The position numbers and the translations under genes are program-made. Source: JAWXTP01 sp044433415 (GTDB lineage: Bacteria; Bacteroidota; Bacteroidia; Bacteroidales; Rikenellaceae). Taken from it: 28,267 bases of DNA. The stretch is from assembly GCA_044433415.1 (NCBI GenBank), contig JAWXTP010000030.1:1-28267 (forward strand), written 5' to 3'. How positions within the stretch are numbered: position 1 is the first letter of the stretch; each line of letters begins with the position of its first letter. Shown one piece after another: positions 1 to 7,643 of this stretch. Below the pieces are notes generated by a model that did not search any database, had not been told where the DNA came from, and worked only from the letters and a program-made list of their open reading frames with translations.

Positions 1-1
1 T

Positions 2-415
2 GTACCTCCAAATCCTTCAGAACTGTTACTTTCTAATAGATTTAAGGATTTAATGGCTGACCTACAAACAAGATATGATTACATCTTCTTTGACTGTCCT
101 CCAATTGATATTTTACCTGACTCAGCAATTATTGCTCCTTACTGTAATAGCACTATCTTTGTTATTCGTGCTCGTCTGCTTGACAAACATTTATTACCTG
201 AGATTCAGAATGCGTATAACAGCGGAAAATATAATAATATGTGTATCCTGCTTAATGACGTTAAGTATGAAGGTAAAGGCTATTATGGCTACCATAAATA
301 TGGTTTTACTACGGATATGTTTGATTACGGTTATGGATACAGTAACGTGTCTGAAAACAAGAAAATAAACATAAAAGAAAATAGTAATTCGGGGCATAAT
401 GGACAAAATCAATAG
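2..415 (+). CDS. Polysaccharide biosynthesis tyrosine autokinase (Wzc/BY-kinase), C-terminal part
   Basis: Only the last 137 codons are present; the frame is open to the left edge, so the gene starts outside the window. The visible part begins with PPNPSELL, followed by a Walker B-type block (YDYIFFDCPP). Both are typical of bacterial BY-kinases that control capsule or exopolysaccharide chain length. The end is a tyrosine-rich tail (seven Tyr between YYGY and YGYGY), the usual autophosphorylation cluster. The internal ATG at 53 lies inside the conserved kinase domain and is not a real start. BY-kinases sit in the inner membrane and work with an outer-membrane Wza-like channel; neither the membrane domain nor partner genes are visible. 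The gene ends 58 nt before a bidirectional terminator. Confidence 0.88.
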   Translation, partial: VPPNPSELLLSNRFKDLMADLQTRYDYIFFDCPPIDILPDSAIIAPYCNSTIFVIRARLLDKHLLPEIQNAYNSGKYNNMCILLNDVKYEGKGYYGYHKYGFTTDMFDYGYGYSNVSENKKINIKENSNSGHNGQNQ

Positions 416-424
416 TAAGGTTTT

Positions 425-458
425 GCGCAATATTTGTGAAAGATTTCCACGCTTGTCG
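425..458 (-). repeat. Dispersed intergenic element, copy A
   Basis: On the minus strand this reads CGACAAGCGTGGAAA, then a variable middle, then ATTGCGC (34 nt). Copy B at 6039-6073 has the same two ends with a 35-nt span. The adjacent AATAATTAATTACG (minus strand) also occurs next to copy E at 27582-27595. It lies between the ends of the converging wzc-like and GH57 genes, just beyond the shared terminator. Confidence 0.55.
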
Positions 459-473
459 TAATTAATTATTATC

Positions 474-508
474 AAAAAAGGTCAGTACTTTTAGCACTGA
501 CCTTTTTT
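474..508. terminator. Bidirectional Rho-independent terminator
   Basis: A6 + GGTCAGT, a 9-nt loop, then ACTGACC + T6. The 7-bp core is extended by the flanking A and T runs, so it gives a U-tract on both strands. It sits between the converging ends of the Wzc-type gene (stop at 415) and the GH57 gene (stop at 552). Confidence 0.85.
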
Positions 509-551
509 CTTGTCTTTTCTTTATTTATTTCTTTTGGCTTCTACGAGCAAA

Positions 552-1730
552 TTATTCTTTTTCAGAAATTAGTCTTTCGAAGTCAGTTAGAACATTCATA
601 TAGTTGATAAATGCATCATAAGGAGAATCGTAAGGACTTGCATCACTAACTGCATTTTCAGAGAACAATTTTGTACTCATGTAGTAGAAGTGATTTGAAG
701 TTTTTAGGAATTCCCAAACATATAACAAGTTTTCATCAGCAATTGCTAATACTCTATCTTTTAATGCGTATAATTTTTCAATAGCATCTTTTTGTAAGTC
801 ATTACCAAACCAAGCACTAACGTCTTTTTCATCACCAGTCCAAGAGATAGTGTAAGGAACGTGTAGAATTGCAATAGGAGGTACGTCTTTAGCAGCTTCA
901 GCAGGTGTGTTAAATTGTGCACCCTCACTAGCAACTACGTCACCAACAAATGCTTTGAAGAAATCAAAAATACCTGTGCTTGATTTTTGATAACCACCAA
1001 ATGTTTCGTAATCAACGATGATATTAACAATGTCACCTTCGTTTTTAGAAACCCAATCAGCAAATTTATCTGCTGTTAATGGATATTCACACCAAGCCTC
1101 TTCAGAGAATCTATATCTTAAATCATCACTTAAATCAGAGTTTCTTAAAAGAAGTTTTAAACGAGGATTTACAGCGTTTACGTATACAAAGTTAGGACTC
1201 TTGTGGCCTAAGATGTGTCTAGCACCCTCAGTAACCATAGTAGTGAAACCTAATTCAGCTACATACTCACCAATAACGTCAGAATAAACAAGCTCAGTGT
1301 TTACAAAAGTTGTAGGTTTGATACCAAATTCTTTTTCTATAGTCTCACAGTGATTTTTAACCTCACGTTGGAACTCGTCCTTAGAAACTAAAGAACTTAA
1401 AGAATATGCTGAAGTCTCAGCAACGAAATCTACACATCCTGTAGCCGCTAATTCTTTAAAACTTTCTAATACATCAGGCTCGTATGCTTTCATTTGCTCG
1501 ATAGCCAAAGTACTGATTGAAAAACTTACCTTAAAGTCGCCTTTATACTGCTCTATACTTTGCTTGATAAGCTCATTCATAGGTGCATAACACTCGTAAG
1601 CAGCACGGTTAATAATTGATCTATTTAGGTAATCATCAAGATACATAGAATCTTTTCCTATATCAAAGAAACGATATTTTTTCAATCTTTGTGGCTGATG
1701 TATCTGAAAATATAAACAAACACTCTTCAT
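552..1730 (-). CDS. Glycoside hydrolase family 57 protein (alpha-amylase/glucanotransferase type)
   Basis: A 392-residue cytoplasmic protein without signal peptide. It carries the GH57 conserved regions in order: HQPQR at 11-15, GCVDFVAE at 98-105, the NTE block at 144-146 (E146 as likely nucleophile) and DYETFG at 240-245 (D240 as likely acid/base). GH57 enzymes act on alpha-1,4-glucans as amylases, 4-alpha-glucanotransferases or branching enzymes; the exact activity cannot be read here. The length is that of the short bacterial form found next to glycogen genes in Bacteroidales. It is the last gene of the operon, 32 nt after the glycosyltransferase, and ends at a shared terminator. The ATG at 1730 fits the conserved N-terminus directly upstream of the HQP motif. 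Role in glycogen turnover is inferred from context. Confidence 0.88.
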   Translation of the reverse strand: MKSVCLYFQIHQPQRLKKYRFFDIGKDSMYLDDYLNRSIINRAAYECYAPMNELIKQSIEQYKGDFKVSFSISTLAIEQMKAYEPDVLESFKELAATGCVDFVAETSAYSLSSLVSKDEFQREVKNHCETIEKEFGIKPTTFVNTELVYSDVIGEYVAELGFTTMVTEGARHILGHKSPNFVYVNAVNPRLKLLLRNSDLSDDLRYRFSEEAWCEYPLTADKFADWVSKNEGDIVNIIVDYETFGGYQKSSTGIFDFFKAFVGDVVASEGAQFNTPAEAAKDVPPIAILHVPYTISWTGDEKDVSAWFGNDLQKDAIEKLYALKDRVLAIADENLLYVWEFLKTSNHFYYMSTKLFSENAVSDASPYDSPYDAFINYMNVLTDFERLISEKE

Positions 1731-1762
1731 AGCTTTATATTATTTATTTAAATTTGTATGTA

Positions 1763-3055
1763 TTATTTTAATCCGCAAGCTGCCTCGTAAACATCTTTGA
1801 TTTTCTTAGATGCAGCGTTCCATTTCATATTAGTAACCTCTTCTTGTCCTTTAGTGATAAACATATCAGACAAAGCAGGGTACTCTAGAAGACCATTCAT
1901 AGCATCTGCTAAAGCATCTACATCCCAATAGTCAACTTTTATAGCATAATCCAACACCTCAGCAACACCACTCTGTTTTGAGATGATAACAGGTACATTC
2001 GAACGCATAGCCTCAAGTGGAGAAATGCCAAATGGCTCACTTACAGACGGCATAACGTATACATCACTTAAAGTAAACATCTTACCTACATCTTTACCTT
2101 TTAAGAAACCAGTAAAGTGGAACTTGTCAGAAATACCTAACTTCGCAACACGCAAAATCATCTTGTTAAGCATGTCTCCACTACCAGCCATCACGAAACG
2201 TACATTTTTGTTTTTCTCAAGCACCTTTGCAGCTGCCTCAACAAAATATTCTGGACCTTTCTGATAAGTAATACGACCTAGGAAAGTAACAACTTTCTCT
2301 TTAACGCCTCTTTCAGCTACTTCAATTTCTTTGTCTGTGAAACGTACAGCATTGTGAACTGCACTAACTTTTGCAGCATCAATACCATAACGGTTAACAA
2401 CAATATTCTCAGTTAAGTGACTAACAGCAATAACTCTATCAGCAGCACCCATACCAGCTTTTTCAATAGCATGTACAATAGTGTTCACATTTTCACCACT
2501 TCTGTCATACTCTGTAGCGTGCATGTGCACAACTAAAGGCTTACCAGATACTTTCTTAGCCGCAATACCTGCGTAATAAGTCAACCAGTCGTGAGCGTGA
2601 ATTACATCAAACTGACCTTCTAAGTCTTTCGCTACTTGAGCAGCCACTAACGCGAAATTAGCAACCTCCTCCATAAGTGTAGGACCATATTTACCTGTAA
2701 AGTCAAAACGCTTCTTCCATGGGTCTATATTCTCAGTAACTTTCTTAGAATTAACCGATTTGCTCATTTCTTCATATTCTTCAAAAGATGCATAAGGCAC
2801 CAAGTTTGATTTTACCTGAACAAATTTAACGTTATCCCATACATCTTCAACAGCTGTAGAAGAACAATCTGTTACAACGTCCGAAGCATTAACTACTCTT
2901 AAAAAGCGCTGGTCTTCATCCCCATACGCTTTAGGTAATACGAATATTACCTCTACTCCATTTCTGGCCAAACCACGTGTTAATCCATAACATGCGGTAC
3001 CTAATCCCCCTGCTATATGCGGAGGGAATTCCCAGCCAAACATTAATACTCTCAT
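1763..3055 (-). CDS. Glycogen synthase-like glycosyltransferase (GT4/GT5 fold)
   Basis: A 430-residue GT-B glycosyltransferase. Visible motifs are the N-terminal WEFPPHIAGGLG (GGLG at 16-19, the nucleotide-sugar loop of starch/glycogen synthases), HAHDW at 153-157, GRITYQKG at 260-267 and the retaining-enzyme signature EPFGISPLE at 340-348 (E-x7-E). It probably extends alpha-1,4-glucan from a nucleotide-glucose donor in the cytoplasm. Bacteroidales commonly carry this gene between a glycogen debranching enzyme and a GH57 enzyme, exactly as here (35 nt after the first, 32 nt before the second). It is somewhat shorter than classical GlgA (about 480), so GT4-type synthase is the safer name. Donor preference (UDP- versus ADP-glucose) cannot be judged. 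Confidence 0.87.
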   Translation of the reverse strand: MRVLMFGWEFPPHIAGGLGTACYGLTRGLARNGVEVIFVLPKAYGDEDQRFLRVVNASDVVTDCSSTAVEDVWDNVKFVQVKSNLVPYASFEEYEEMSKSVNSKKVTENIDPWKKRFDFTGKYGPTLMEEVANFALVAAQVAKDLEGQFDVIHAHDWLTYYAGIAAKKVSGKPLVVHMHATEYDRSGENVNTIVHAIEKAGMGAADRVIAVSHLTENIVVNRYGIDAAKVSAVHNAVRFTDKEIEVAERGVKEKVVTFLGRITYQKGPEYFVEAAAKVLEKNKNVRFVMAGSGDMLNKMILRVAKLGISDKFHFTGFLKGKDVGKMFTLSDVYVMPSVSEPFGISPLEAMRSNVPVIISKQSGVAEVLDYAIKVDYWDVDALADAMNGLLEYPALSDMFITKGQEEVTNMKWNAASKKIKDVYEAACGLK

Positions 3056-3090
3056 TATATTAAGTATGTTTTAATTATTATTAGCTTGTT

Positions 3091-5001
3091 TTATTTGTTT
3101 CCCGCAATCTCAATCATTCTCAACAAAGCACCTACACTCATTGCGAAAGATACAGCACCACCTTTTTTATATGGCGGAACAGCGTCACACATTTCAGAGA
3201 TAGTACTTATTCCATACTCAAAGAAGTCTTCTTTAAAGCTATTTATCATCTCCTGAGCTTTAGCCTCATATTGGTCACCATATACTTTACGGTTAGATAC
3301 CAAATAGTATAATGTTAACCATGGCCAAACTGTACCATTGTGATAAGCCATATTACGTGTGTAAGAATCTCCCGAACACTCAGATTTAAACATAGGATCA
3401 TTTGGCGATAATGTTCTTAAACCTTTAGGTGTAAGTAAGTATCTCTCAACACAAGTAATAACCTCTTTAGATAGTATGCTGTCTAACATTGAGTATTGTA
3501 GCGCACATGCAATAATCTGATTTGGTCTAATTTGAAGATTTTTAACTCCATCACATACTGAGTCAGCTAAGTAACGACCTCTATCATACCAGAATTCATT
3601 GATAAAATTACGTCTTGTTAGTCTTGGAACATCTTTCCAGTCACTAATAAAGTCTAAATCATTGAATTTCTCAGCTAGGCTTAAAGTGAAGCATAACGCA
3701 TTATACCAAAGCGCATTAACTTCTACTTGATAACCAGCTCTCTCAACTACAGGCTTGCCGTAAGTGTAACTGTTCATCCATGTTAAAGCAACACCCTCTC
3801 TCTTAGCATAAATAAGACCATTGTCGTGTAAGCTGATACCTTTATCTGCTAAGCTATCTCTATAAGCATAGAAAATGCTCTTCATGTGCTTAGCAAAGTT
3901 AATCCATACTAAACGCTCAGAAGTTGCATTTGCAAGGTTTTGTAGCGTTACAAACATCCATAATGGAGTATCTACAGCTTCATCTGAGAATAAGCCATTA
4001 TTTAATTTCTTCATTTGGTTGATAAGAATAGCAACACTCTCATCTGTCATACCCTGAGAAATTAAACATCCTGACATACTTACAAATAAATCTCTAGGAC
4101 GCTCTTTGTACCAATGATAACCTGCAACAAACTCTAAAGAGTCTGTACGTTGAGTGATAAACTGACGTGCTGAGTGTCTAACACATGGTTCGAACTCAGT
4201 TTTTTGAGTACGGCGAGAAAGCTCTCTTTCAAACTGACCTGCTGATTCTTCAATGTCAATCTCTTTGAAAGAACAAGCTAGAATAACACTTTGACCAGTT
4301 TTGATATCAAACTCAAAGTAACCAGTGCTTAATAAGTCTTCTTGACACTCATAACCACGTTCTGCTTCTAGAGGGTAAGTGAAATCATAATACCAATCTG
4401 GAGCAGGTAAGAACTCACTAGGAGTATCTAATTGAAGGAAAAGCTCTGGGAAACCTTCATACAAGCAATTTTTAACACCGTTTTTCACTGGTGTAGAAAC
4501 TCCACATGCCTTATCATTAGCTTTAGAAAGCGCATCTACACTTCTAAACGCCATGAAAGGCTTAATTCTTAGCTTAGTAGCACTATTTGCTTCACACAAA
4601 GTGTACCTTACTAATAATCTCATGTGGTTGTGTAACCATAAAAGCTCTTTCTTCAATTCTACACCACCAACTCTATAGATAAAAGTAGGCGTTGGAGAAT
4701 AATAAAAGTCAGTTAGATATTTATGGCCTTTTGGCTCATAATTATCATTAAATTGGTGGATTGCAAGATTGAATTCTTTTTCGTGTTGGATAACTGTTTC
4801 GTCTAGTGACGAAAGGAACACAAAATTTTCTTCTTCTCCATCTGTTTTTGGGCATACCACTAAACCGTGGTATTTTCTAGTGTTGCAACAAGTAACACTA
4901 GTACTCATATAACCCCCTGCACGATTAGTGCTCACGAACTCTTTAGATAATGAGTATTCTAAGTTTACAAGCTCGTTTTGATTAAATTTCAATAAAGGCA
5001 T
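3091..5001 (-). CDS. Glycogen debranching enzyme, archaeal/bacterial GDE type (GH133-like)
   Basis: A 636-residue protein. The N-terminal GDE_N region has STNRAGGYMSTS at 24-35 and RKYHGLVV at 42-49. The C-terminal (alpha/alpha)6-barrel region has PKGLRTLSP, YHNGTVWPWL at 553-562 and a late GISTISEMCD block near 595-606 that corresponds to the conserved E/D-rich signature of the family. Such enzymes remove alpha-1,6 branches (amylo-alpha-1,6-glucosidase). It is the first gene of the three-gene glycogen operon. The ATG at 5001 directly precedes the conserved N-terminus. No signal peptide, so cytoplasmic. It converges on no other gene; upstream lies the terminator of the tRNA operon. Confidence 0.9.
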   Translation of the reverse strand: MPLLKFNQNELVNLEYSLSKEFVSTNRAGGYMSTSVTCCNTRKYHGLVVCPKTDGEEENFVFLSSLDETVIQHEKEFNLAIHQFNDNYEPKGHKYLTDFYYSPTPTFIYRVGGVELKKELLWLHNHMRLLVRYTLCEANSATKLRIKPFMAFRSVDALSKANDKACGVSTPVKNGVKNCLYEGFPELFLQLDTPSEFLPAPDWYYDFTYPLEAERGYECQEDLLSTGYFEFDIKTGQSVILACSFKEIDIEESAGQFERELSRRTQKTEFEPCVRHSARQFITQRTDSLEFVAGYHWYKERPRDLFVSMSGCLISQGMTDESVAILINQMKKLNNGLFSDEAVDTPLWMFVTLQNLANATSERLVWINFAKHMKSIFYAYRDSLADKGISLHDNGLIYAKREGVALTWMNSYTYGKPVVERAGYQVEVNALWYNALCFTLSLAEKFNDLDFISDWKDVPRLTRRNFINEFWYDRGRYLADSVCDGVKNLQIRPNQIIACALQYSMLDSILSKEVITCVERYLLTPKGLRTLSPNDPMFKSECSGDSYTRNMAYHNGTVWPWLTLYYLVSNRKVYGDQYEAKAQEMINSFKEDFFEYGISTISEMCDAVPPYKKGGAVSFAMSVGALLRMIEIAGNK

Positions 5002-5079
5002 ATATCTTGATTATTTATAACATTTTTCAATTAAAATACCATATAACAGTTGTAAATGTAATGTTTTTAAATTGATTTA

Positions 5080-5108
5080 CAAAATAAAAACCAACAAAAA
5101 AGATGCAA
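5080..5108 (-). promoter_or_regulatory. Weak candidate promoter of the glycogen operon
   Basis: On the minus strand a TTG (5108-5106) is followed after 18 nt by TTATTTTG (5087-5080), one mismatch from the Bacteroidota -7 box TAnnTTTG. It lies about 80 nt upstream of the debranching enzyme start in an A/T-rich gap. No better match was found in 5002-5170. Confidence 0.3.
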
Positions 5109-5170
5109 TTATTTATTCTATTTTTCTCCATTTACATAACTACCTAAAAATAAGCATATTGCTAAAAAGC

Positions 5171-5202
5171 AAAAAAGACACACTGCACTGCAATATGTCT
5201 TT
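5171..5202 (-). terminator. Rho-independent terminator of the tRNA operon
   Basis: On the minus strand AAAGACA (5202-5196), a 15-nt loop, TGTCTTT (5180-5174), then further T residues to 5171. It begins 28 nt after the last tRNA (Thr-GGT). It separates the tRNA operon from the glycogen operon on the same strand. Confidence 0.75.
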
Positions 5203-5230
5203 AATTTAATTGTAAATACTGTCCAGATAG

Positions 5231-5302
5231 AGCTGATGACGAGATTTGAACTCGTGACCCCTTCCTTACCAAGGAAGTACTCTACCCCTGAGCTACATCA
5301 GC
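5231..5302 (-). tRNA. tRNA-Thr (anticodon GGT)
   Basis: Full cloverleaf of 72 nt. Acceptor GCTGATG pairs with CATCAGC, discriminator T, anticodon loop TTGGTAA on a 5-bp stem, T-loop TTCAAAT. CCA is not encoded. Last tRNA of the operon. Confidence 0.95.
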
Positions 5303-5315
5303 AGGAAAGTATGTG

Positions 5316-5388
5316 AGCGGAAGACGAGGTTCGAACTCGCGACCCTTAGCTTGGAAGGCTAATGCTCTACCAACTGAGCTACTTCCGC
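5316..5388 (-). tRNA. tRNA-Gly (anticodon TCC)
   Basis: 73 nt. Acceptor GCGGAAG/CTTCCGC, discriminator T as usual for bacterial Gly tRNAs, anticodon loop CTTCCAA, canonical T-loop TTCGAAC. No encoded CCA. The body is nearly identical to the neighbouring Gly-GCC, pointing to a tandem duplication. Confidence 0.96.
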
Positions 5389-5399
5389 ACAATAAAAAG

Positions 5400-5472
5400 A
5401 GCGGAAAACGAGACTCGGACTCGCGACCCCAACCTTGGCAAGGTTGTGCTCTACCAACTGAGCTATTTCCGC
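5400..5472 (-). tRNA. tRNA-Gly (anticodon GCC), unusual T-loop
   Basis: 73 nt. Acceptor GCGGAAA/TTTCCGC, discriminator T, anticodon loop TTGCCAA. The T-stem GCGAG/CTCGT holds, but the loop reads TCCGAGT, so position 55 is C instead of the almost universal T (pseudouridine 55). The D-loop keeps GG. No encoded CCA. See findings. Confidence 0.93.
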
Positions 5473-5508
5473 AAAATACTTTAAAAATAAGGACAGTGCC
5501 TTTTAAAG

Positions 5509-5594
5509 TGGTGGGGAGAGCAGGATTCGAACCTACGAAGACATAAGTCAGCAGATTTACAGTCTGCCCCAGTTGGCCACTTTGGTATCTCCCC
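5509..5594 (-). tRNA. tRNA-Tyr (anticodon GTA), CCA encoded
   Basis: Class II tRNA with a long variable arm. Acceptor GGGGAGA/TCTCCCC, anticodon loop CTGTAAA, T-loop TTCGAAT. The 3' end reads discriminator A then CCA in the DNA (5511-5509), unlike the four other tRNAs of this operon. Without CCA the gene ends at 5512. Confidence 0.95.
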
Positions 5595-5616
5595 AAAAAA
5601 ATATGTTGTAAAAATG

Positions 5617-5690
5617 AGCCGATGGAGGGATTCGAACCCACGACCTGCTGATTACAAATCAGCTGCTCTGGCCAACTGAGCTACATCGGC
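5617..5690 (-). tRNA. tRNA-Thr (anticodon TGT)
   Basis: 74 nt. Acceptor GCCGATG/CATCGGC, discriminator T, anticodon loop TTTGTAA on GCTGA/TCAGC, T-loop TTCGAAT. No encoded CCA. First tRNA of the operon, about 13 nt downstream of the predicted transcription start. Confidence 0.95.
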
Positions 5691-5709
5691 TTGTCTCATT
5701 TTGACGTTG

Positions 5710-5741
5710 CAAATATATGCGCTTTTTTTTTAGCCTCCAAA
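5710..5741 (-). promoter_or_regulatory. Promoter of the tRNA operon
   Basis: Minus strand TTTG (5741-5738), 20 nt, TATATTTG (5717-5710). This is a full match to the Bacteroidota sigma-ABfr consensus (TTTG, 19-21 nt, TAnnTTTG). The expected start near 5703 lies just before the first tRNA at 5690. Confidence 0.8.
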
Positions 5742-6038
5742 TTTTTTTGCAACTTTTTTTTAACTTTTTTTCACAAAAAATTACAAATAATTTATTTTCA
5801 ATAATTTATAGACTAAAAAAAATTTAAGTTTTTTTTAGTCATTTTTTCAAAAAACACCAAAAATCGCATTTTTTAGATAGTCGTTTTTTTGAGAAACTGT
5901 GAGTTTTTAGAGAAAAATTGTGTAATATTTCTTCCAAAAATAGTTATTTTTTTCTCTTTTTGCAAAAAAAATCTCAGAAACTGGGGTTATTTCGGAGGTA
6001 AAAATTGTGAGTTTGACGGAAGATTAGTTGTAAAAAAG
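5742..6038. other. A/T-rich gene-free stretch
   Basis: About 300 nt dominated by T and A runs between the tRNA promoter and a dispersed repeat. Both strands hold only short frames with poly-Phe/Lys content. I see no gene, no RNA gene and no convincing terminator. A phrase TGTGAGTTT occurs twice (near 5897 and 6006). Confidence 0.5.
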
Positions 6039-6096
6039 GCGCAATCTTTCAAGCAATCTTTCCACGCTTGTCGCCCTACAAGCTACAAGCTACTCC
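6039..6096 (-). repeat. Dispersed intergenic element, copy B
   Basis: On the minus strand it reads from just after the MATE stop codon: GGGAG, then two TAGCTTG-type units, then the core GCGACAAGCG (6074-6065), TGGAAA and ATTGCGC. The TAGCTTG units and core match copy E (27539-27574); the right part matches copy A (425-458). It is in the orientation of the MATE gene and directly adjoins its 3' end. Confidence 0.6.
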
Positions 6097-7449
6097 CTAT
6101 CCCCTAACCTTATTAATAATCCTAGGAAAGAAAATCACAAAAATTGTCATACAACAAACAGCAGCTGTTCCGTCAGAAATTGCTTCTGCCCAATAAATCC
6201 CCATTACTCCCATCCTAATAGGAAGAATAAGCGCTAGGGGAATAAGCAGTATAAGTTTACGAAGTATAGCTATAAATATAGAGATTTTAGCCTGTCCCAA
6301 AGAAATAAACATACTTTGGCAGGTTCTCTGTAATCCAAACAAAGTCATACCCAATAAAAATATAGGTAGCGTTTGTTGTACCATATCTATCAACTCTACA
6401 TCTGAAGTAAAAATAGAGGCTACAACACGAGGAAACAATATCATCGAAAGTATCAACAAGAAGTTGAAAACTCCCATAATCAGTAAAGAGATTTTAAAAC
6501 ACTCTTTCACACGAGCTGTATTCCCTGCACCATAATTATAACTCACTATAGGCATAAACCCCTGAGCAAACCCTGTCAAAGGAATACTAGTCATAAGTAG
6601 CGCACTTTGAATTACAGCCATACTACTAATATGTATATCGCCATAATGTTTTAAGCTCCCATTCAAAACAAAACCTACTAAAGCCTCTGTTGAAGCCATT
6701 ACAAAAGGGGACATCCCCAAAGCTAAGACAGACAGTACCACCTTAGTTTTAAATTTCATAAAGTTTAATTCCAAAGGCAGGGAGGCTTTCTTTGAAAACA
6801 AGAACCCAAGCACCCAAACGGCACTACATCCCTGAGAAATCACTGTAGCAAAGGCGGCACCTTTTACCCCCATGTTAAACTTAAAGATAAATACATAATC
6901 AAGGATAATATTTACTACAGCACCTATCACCACCGAACACATAGCGACTCCTGGTCTTCCTTGCACAGTGATAAAGGAGTTAAGTCCTACAGCTATCATT
7001 ACAAATAAAGTCCCAAAAAGGTAGATAGAAAGATAATCTGTAGCATAAGCTAGCGTGTTTATTGAAGCTCCCGTAAAGAGCAATATAGGCTCCATATAAA
7101 CATAAGTCAACAGTGATAATACCACAGAAGACACAACTAGCATGGAGAAACCATTACCTAGAATATTCCCTGCTTCTTCACGATTACCACGCCCTAGAGC
7201 AATAGCGGCAAGTGGTGCTCCACCCATACCTACGATAGCTGAGAACGCTGTGATAAGTATAATAACAGACCCTGTAACACCTACTCCTGCTAGGGCATTA
7301 GTACCTATACCTTCTATGTGACCTATGAAAATACGGTCTATTATGCTATATAGCAGGTTTATTAGCTGTGCTGCAACGCTAGGCAGTGCCATACGTAACA
7401 ACAAAGGCAACATAGGCTCATTACCTAATCTTGATTCTTTAGATTGCAT
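6097..7449 (-). CDS. MATE family multidrug/Na+ efflux transporter
   Basis: A 450-residue polytopic inner-membrane protein with about 12 hydrophobic segments. The N-terminus is typical of MATE transporters: PLLLRMALPSVAAQLINLLY, then DRIFIGH and a GVGVTGS segment. The internal repeat (second half from about residue 235, PFVMASTEALVGFVLN and later GFAQGFMPIVSYNYGAG) is the usual pseudo-symmetric second lobe. The family exports cationic drugs or metabolites in exchange for Na+ or H+; the substrate here is unknown. The ATG at 7449 is the natural start. Upstream is a strong hairpin (7473-7506); no consensus -7 box was seen. The stop codon adjoins dispersed repeat B. Confidence 0.93.
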   Translation of the reverse strand: MQSKESRLGNEPMLPLLLRMALPSVAAQLINLLYSIIDRIFIGHIEGIGTNALAGVGVTGSVIILITAFSAIVGMGGAPLAAIALGRGNREEAGNILGNGFSMLVVSSVVLSLLTYVYMEPILLFTGASINTLAYATDYLSIYLFGTLFVMIAVGLNSFITVQGRPGVAMCSVVIGAVVNIILDYVFIFKFNMGVKGAAFATVISQGCSAVWVLGFLFSKKASLPLELNFMKFKTKVVLSVLALGMSPFVMASTEALVGFVLNGSLKHYGDIHISSMAVIQSALLMTSIPLTGFAQGFMPIVSYNYGAGNTARVKECFKISLLIMGVFNFLLILSMILFPRVVASIFTSDVELIDMVQQTLPIFLLGMTLFGLQRTCQSMFISLGQAKISIFIAILRKLILLIPLALILPIRMGVMGIYWAEAISDGTAAVCCMTIFVIFFPRIINKVRG

Positions 7450-7472
7450 AATTTACATTTTAATATAATAGC

Positions 7473-7506
7473 AACGTGAGTCTGAATAAAAATTCAAACT
7501 CACGTT
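7473..7506. repeat. Hairpin upstream of the MATE gene
   Basis: AACGTGAGT, one mismatch, TGAA, 6-nt loop TAAAAA, TTCA, mismatch, ACTCACGTT: 13 paired bases in a 14-position stem. It starts 24 nt upstream of the MATE start codon. It could be the alkylsulfatase terminator (same strand, but no U-tract), an operator, or a leader structure of the MATE mRNA. The sequence does not decide. Confidence 0.5.
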
Positions 7507-7643
7507 ATACAGGAAGTTCACTAAAAACTCCTCTAAACTTTTACGTGATTACGCAAATTAAGTAAAAAGGTTTCGTATTTACCCAACAAAATACAAACTC
7601 ATTCTAGAAACTCCTTTAAAAATCCCTTTTTAACCCCCTTAAA

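Noticed and set aside
53..415. Wzc-like gene as a complete short ORF from ATG 53
   Set aside because: The frame is open upstream and the preceding codons match the conserved PPNPSELL block, so the ATG is internal.
5282..5641. 119-residue minus-strand ORF
   Set aside because: It runs through four tRNA genes; the translated text is tRNA T-arm and D-arm sequence.
5889..6107. 72-residue plus-strand ORF
   Set aside because: Phe/Lys-rich translation of A/T runs plus dispersed repeat B.
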